A stretch of 64,000 nt of DNA, taken from assembly GCF_000264905.1 (NCBI RefSeq), contig NW_006763134.1, positions 530,916 through 594,915 of the forward strand, written 5' to 3'. Of the stretch, positions 59,001 through 64,000 are shown piece by piece (the first letter of the stretch is position 1; each line of letters begins with the position of its first letter). The position numbers and the translations under genes were made by a program. Below the pieces are notes generated by a model. It made no database searches. It was not told the DNA's origin and saw only the letters and a list, made by a program, of their open reading frames with translations. This DNA comes from Stereum hirsutum FP-91666 SS1. Taxonomy: Eukaryota > Basidiomycota > Agaricomycetes > Russulales > Stereaceae.

Positions 59001-60704
59001 ACGCGTTCGCATTCAACGACACAGACCGAGCCCATCCAAAACCGGGTCCATCGGAGTCTTTCTCGTCACCTGCCTTGCCAACTATTCGCATCTCTGGCAG
59101 CCACTATTGTCCGAGATGTTGGTACTTATGCAGACCGTGTACTGCATTGGCGTCGAGCATCATCTCCTCGGAGGTCGACCTCTGGCAATAAATTGTGCCA
59201 CTAATTCTCTGCAGAACAATCACCGTATCCTCGTTGACCTGCCGCCCTCACTACCGACCATTGAAAGAGGGTACGTACAGTGCCAGAACTCAGCGCTCCA
59301 TGCTCGATGTTCGGCATCCCCAAGGCTTGACTAAGCCTAGAATCCAACCAGCATCACACTTCACAAGTTCATCTCGCGAATACCAAAGAAGCAGCCTCGA
59401 GCTCAGCGCTCAGTCTCAGCCTCAAGCTTCAAACCTGCCACATTAAAATCAGTTCCCACCTGCCCCATGCCTAGTCATCTACAAATTACGCCGACAGTTC
59501 CACTTCCTACGCTACAGCACCCACACCCACACATAGCCCATCCGTCCAAGATCACGATGCATGACGCACATAAACAGCATATCGATATCGCAATACGACT
59601 TCAGCAGCTTGCACGACCCCGGAGTACAGTAGGAACTTGTACTTAAAAGTGCTTCGGGCAAGACACCGCGTAAGCTTCTCATCGGGATCCACACAGGCAC
59701 TCATCAGTGTGTAACCTTCACCTACGCCACCCGCATCATTTGTCCTCATTTGTCAGCAAAGTTACCTACAATGTACTACTCCTTCTTCATCTTACTGAAG
59801 GAGATCCGAATTCGAATATGTCCTACGCGAACTTCCTTTCTTCTCGATGCGGACCAATGACCAGCGATCGGGAGATTCGAAACTTTGAAGGTACCAAGGA
59901 CTCGACTCGGAGTTGTAACTTATAACGATATGCTTCCCGCGTGCGAACATCTGCGGACATTGGCATACGGCAGGGATGAGATGCTTGAGCTCAACCAGAT
60001 CTACTGGAGGGCACGAGGCGTCCTCGAGGCGGTCGGTGGGTATGTAACGTAGGTCTCAAAGCTTCTTGTTCGAGAAGGGTCGTGTCCGAGTGGTGTCGGG
60101 GCTTTGGGAGGTGGAGTGAATATTCACTGGCAGGCGAGAAACATGATTATATATATGCGAGACAGGGTATACATAACCAATCGTGGTAAATAAGCTGTCG
60201 CAGTCGTCGAATATAGTATCATAGCAGAATCAGATTTCGGGCATAAGGGCATGAGCATGGGCATAAACATGATGTATGCGGTCGTAAGTAGTGATGGAAG
60301 AGAATTGGATAGTAATGTTCGTAGCGAAGCACGGGGATGAACGATGTATGAGAATGTGGGTCCGAACGTCGTCCGTCGTCCGTGAATTTGATATATACAG
60401 AAAGCAAGTGAGTAACACAACAACTTGAAAGAGCAGCAGATATAGCCACAGACGCCGTCATTGACGAACGGCAAGAGTAGGGATGGGGAACAGACAACAG
60501 AGAGGACCCAAGGACCAAGACACCGATATAACACACAGAGCAAAAGAAATATGAAAACACTCAACGGCAAGCCAAGTAGATACATACAGAGTCGTCATCA
60601 TTTTGGACGTCACCGAGTCCCATTGTTCGTGTCCCATGTAGCATGTACGCACCCGTGCGCAACTCCGGGATAGTTATTTGTGTCGTGAGCGTCGTTATTC
60701 GAAT
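56093..60704. other. 4.6-kb stretch with no resolved gene
   Basis: Many short frames and several good donor-like words (GTGAGTGTCC near 57323, GTAAGTGCCC near 57904 and 58713) occur. No exon chain, domain or RNA gene could be assembled. The last part (60124-60704) is probably the zinc-finger gene's 3' UTR. A microexon-rich or decayed gene at 57.2-59.3 kb cannot be excluded. Confidence 0.4.
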
Positions 60705-63700
60705 TTACCTTCTCTTCCTCAACACTCTCGAGGGACTTCCGCCCGCGCTGGACTCCTCCCTCTCTGCATCAGCCGACTGCCTCGTCCGTCCCCTACCGTT
60801 CGCGCCAAACCCAGCAGTCCCGAAGTTCACGAACTCAAGTTGTCCCTCAGCATCCTCCCCGGCCCCATCGCGTTTCTCTCCCCTGTCGCCCTCCACCTCG
60901 TCTTCATCGTAGTTCTCGTACTCCCGCCTAGTCCTCTTACCCGTGCTCCGTCTCCCGGCACCGGCAGAGAAACACAGTGCCGAATGGGACGAGTACGAAT
61001 AGGCACGGCCGCGTCCTGCACCGCTGTTCAGACCGCCCAACGGATACGACGCGGTCGAAGAGGAGAGTTCGTCCACTTCGATGTCTTCGGCGCCGGCTGG
61101 TTGAGAACGAGAGGCAGAAGCTGTAGAAGCGGAAGGCTGGGTAGGGCCCTGGGTGTTTCCGATCCCGTGCGTGCGCATGTGTCGTTTGGCATTCGAGCGG
61201 ACCGTGAATGATTTGGTGCAGTTAGGGACGGTACACTTGAACGCTGCGTGACCAGAGACAATTCAAAAAAGAATCACGTAAACAGTTAGCATCGTTTCAA
61301 TCAAAGCAACGTTTAGGGTAACAAAGAACGCCGCGCGAGAAAATGAAAAGCGGAATTTCGAGAAAATCAGAAGCGATGAGAACCGTCGCAAAGGGAAGAA
61401 AGAGGCCAGAAAAGCTTACGTTTTGCTCCGCTGTGCGAATTCATATGCGTCGAGAGTCCGCTCGGTCTTGGGAACCTTTTCCCACAGAGCTCACACGGGT
61501 GCATCTTCGCCCTCTTCTGGCCTTGTGGCCCCCAGCCAGCACTGCCGTTTCCTCCCGCTCCTCCATCGCCGCTTCCATTTCCGGAGCCTGAGCCGGAGTT
61601 GAGATCGGAGTTGGCGGCGACGGCGTTGCGTGAGGCGAGGGATTCCTCGATGGGCTTGATCGTCCAGGGCGAGTTGGCGTCTTCTTCCTCCTCGGCGGTC
61701 ATGGTGTACACGACGGGGGCGGGGATCTGCATGTGGTTAGACTTGCTGTCGAGGTCTCGGGAGCTCGAGGGACGAGGACCGGGAGAAGACGAGGAAGGAC
61801 GAGAAGAGTTGATGTTTTGGTTGAGATCGTGGTCGCCGCCGTTGAGCGATGTGGCGGCCGTGGAGAACGAGAGGGCGGGAGAGGAAGAGAGACCGATGAT
61901 GTTGTTGGTAGTGTAAGCTTCGAGGGTCGTGCTGCTCGAGTCGGATGAGTTGCTACACATTACAATGAGACAATGCACCGATACATTGAGGGAGAACAAT
62001 CATGAAAATCAGTGAATTATGGACATAATATAACGGTCGTACAAAGACTTACCTATCCTTCTCCGTGTCTTTGTCTCTCCTACCCCTCGTCTTCTTTTCC
62101 TTCCCTTCGTCCACGCGCATCACATCCCCAAACGCCGCGAACTCGTGGCTCATACCCTGGTACCAAACCTCTCCGCTCTCCCTCTTCAAATCCTCGATCT
62201 TCACCAAGAACGGGTCGTCATGCTCGTCCAACGGCTTCAAGACCAAACTCCTCGCCTTTCTCCCGTTCCTACCACCGTTACCAGCCGCCACTACCTCACT
62301 CTGGCCGGATCCACTGATGTCGCCGTCCCTCTCGGACGCAGGCTCGGCTGCCTCCAGACGGAACGCGAGAACGGCAGGTCCGAGGTCGTGCTCGTTGATG
62401 CTGCTCTCGACGGTCGTGCGACGGCGTTTAGGAACTGGTCTGCCGGGGAGTTGTTTGCGCTGGGCGGTGGTGTCGTCGGGGAGTGACGTCTTACGAGATG
62501 GCATGGGACGGGAAGGAACGGAAGGGGACGCGGTAGCGGAGCTTGGGACGGGGTGGACGTAGGACGGGACCGTCAGCGACGAGGACGAGGAGTACGAAGG
62601 GTATGGTGGGATAGGAGGCGAGGACGGAGAGCGCCCGTTAGGGCGCTGAGTCTGCTGCCCATCGACGAACGGGAGGAAAGAGTTGACGGAATCGAACATC
62701 CCAGCACCGGCATTCCGTGTGAGGTCCACGCTGCTCATGCGGCGAGGCTGAGAATAATGCCCAGCGCGAGCGCCGTTCATGGCGGATGGGTGGGGCGTGG
62801 TTCCATTCGAGCGCGAGTAAAGGTGCGGCGAAGAAGTGGATGTGGAAAAGCCGTTGCCAGCCCCGTCATTGAAAGTGCCACCAGGCATCGATGAAGATGG
62901 AGGTTGGAGGGCGGTACGGAGGTGGGATTCGGATCTGGTAAGACTCAATCCGTCTCCAAGCCTGGAAGAACCCGAGCGGGAGTCCGAACGAGCGGTCAAT
63001 GACCCACCGGGACTCGGATCGCGACTGGTTCCATTGTTGTTCGACAACAAACGGATTCCGTTTGCGCCGCTCAGAGCGTTGTCGAGATGGTGGTGATAAG
63101 CCGACGATATGGAATCGACTGGCGGGAAATGTGGCGAGTTATTGTGGGAGCTATAGGACTCGCCCGGAGATGAACGCGGCGAAGATGAGGATTGGAAATG
63201 TTTGCTGGGGTCTGTGTGATGGGACAGAGTGGTGGAAGATGGGTTGTGAGAGTTCTGCTGAGATGAATACCCCGTAAGTGCATATGAACCGCCTGCGCCA
63301 CCGCCACCCCCGCCTGCGTAAGACTGAGGAGCTCCGATGTCGTAGGAGAGGAGGGAGTTATTTTGCTGGACGTAGTTGTTGTAGGATACCGGCTGGGAGG
63401 CGGAAGCGGAAGCAGATGTGTATGGTGTGATACCGCTGTCATGGGTGGCACCGGAGGCAGGCAGCCAGGTGGCGAATCCGCCATTGTTGCTTCCGTCGCC
63501 CGTCGTGTCGTGCATGGCAGAAGTGACAGAGTGATAAAGATCCGTGGAGGTAGGTGGCGTAGTCACAGAAGTTCGTTGTGATGATTCCGGAAAGGCGGCT
63601 GCAAGCGAGGAGGAGGACGAACTAGTATTGTTCGAAGCCGCGAGGTGTGGGTGCTGTGGGAGATGAAGGCTATGACTAGAAGTGGCTGGTGGTGGCTGCA

Positions 63701-64000
63701 CGGAAGGGTAGGATGAGGAGTACATAGATGAGAGCGATGAAGACGTGGGCTGATTGAGATCGGAGGTGGTCCACGTCGTTCCGGTGTGGTTGGGCCACTG
63801 TGTCAATCGTAAGAGGGGTTGAGTGGCGTCGATGGGGTCATAGAGAGAATTGCGTACATTCGAAGCATTTCCGAGCCCGGATGCAGGTATGGGTTGCGAT
63901 GGAGCGTGCGATTGCTGTGAAACAAAACCAGACGAAGATCCGTTGAGGTCGTATTGCGTGTTGCTAGCGTTAGAGTGCATGAGGCCGTTCGTGTCCAGCG
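60705..64000 (-). CDS. C2H2 zinc-finger transcription factor, 5' end may lie outside window
   Basis: The minus-strand reading runs off the right edge. An ATG at 63980 could be the start, but the frame is open upstream (LDTNGLM). Exons are >64000-62053, 61952-61420 and 61243-60705. About 640 residues of Ser/Thr/Pro/Gly-rich disorder (SSSSLAAAFPESSQRTSVTT, long Ser runs, GGGGGGAGGSYA) precede two adjacent C2H2 fingers: HPCELCGKRFPRPSGLSTHM with NSH, linker HSGAKPFKC, then CTVPNCTKSFTVRSNAKRHM with RTH. The finger pair is split by the 61244-61419 intron, in the linker. A glycine-rich and acidic tail follows (YENYDEDEVEGDRGEK), ending RVLRKRR. It is a probable nuclear DNA-binding regulator; target and pathway are unknown. 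Confidence 0.82.

Noticed and set aside
60124..60585. 153-codon minus-strand hydrophobic frame
   Set aside because: Low-complexity Leu/Ser/Cys composition, no domain, just downstream of the zinc-finger gene stop; most likely 3' UTR.

Overview
The window is nuclear DNA of a filamentous basidiomycete, most probably an Agaricomycete. The genes carry many short GT-AG introns of about 50-70 nt. The gene set fits this group: laccase, GH3 beta-glucosidases, an OrdA-like P450, a DUF6534-type seven-helix protein, an F-box family, and an Rrm4-like protein with RRM and MLLE modules. There is no rRNA, CRISPR array, prophage or intact autonomous transposon. Gene models were read by eye: splice sites were accepted when GT/AG, phase and family sequence agreed.

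Layout. 1-4.8 kb: three paralogous F-box-type genes, one cut by the left edge, two in tandem and one inverted. 5.2-7.3 kb: RAD52 (+). 7.9-10.4 kb: an MFS anion symporter (-). 10.4-14.6 kb: a gene-poor stretch with two abutting TA-flanked inverted-repeat elements (MITE-like). 14.7-23.0 kb: two tandem GH3 beta-glucosidases (+) separated by a coding-like relic. 23.8-24.2 kb: a small secreted protein (-). About 25.1 kb: a GH3 fragment. 26.2-28.7 kb: a laccase (+). 30-31.3 kb: ERG6 (-). 32.5-34.1 kb: an unrecognised 399-residue protein (+). 36.1-41.7 kb: AIP1 (-) and MAD3 (+) diverging from a 252-bp promoter. About 42 kb: tRNA-Ala(AGC) with an intron. 44-46.4 kb: a P450 (-). 47.8-50.1 kb: a DUF6534-type membrane protein (+) built from many microexons. 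52.1-56.1 kb: the Rrm4-like RNA-binding protein (-). 56.1-60.7 kb: no gene resolved. 60.7-64 kb: a C2H2 zinc-finger regulator (-), cut by the right edge.

How the genes relate. The GH3 pair, the laccase, the small secreted protein and possibly the MFS permease form a loose saprotrophy neighbourhood. RAD52 and MAD3 both have an ACGCGT (MluI cell-cycle box-like) site upstream, as expected for S-phase/mitotic genes. ERG6 (sterol), AIP1 (actin), MAD3 (spindle checkpoint) and the Rrm4-like protein (endosomal mRNA transport in Ustilago) are housekeeping or cell-biology genes. The most unusual features are the microexon-rich DUF6534 gene, the MAD3 tail with seven F-x-P-[FV]-x-[DE] repeats after an ABBA/KEN/ABBA-like cassette, the 3xRRM + 3xMLLE protein with a 17-nt exon, the twin MITE-like elements, and the F-box family with an undescribed C-terminal region.
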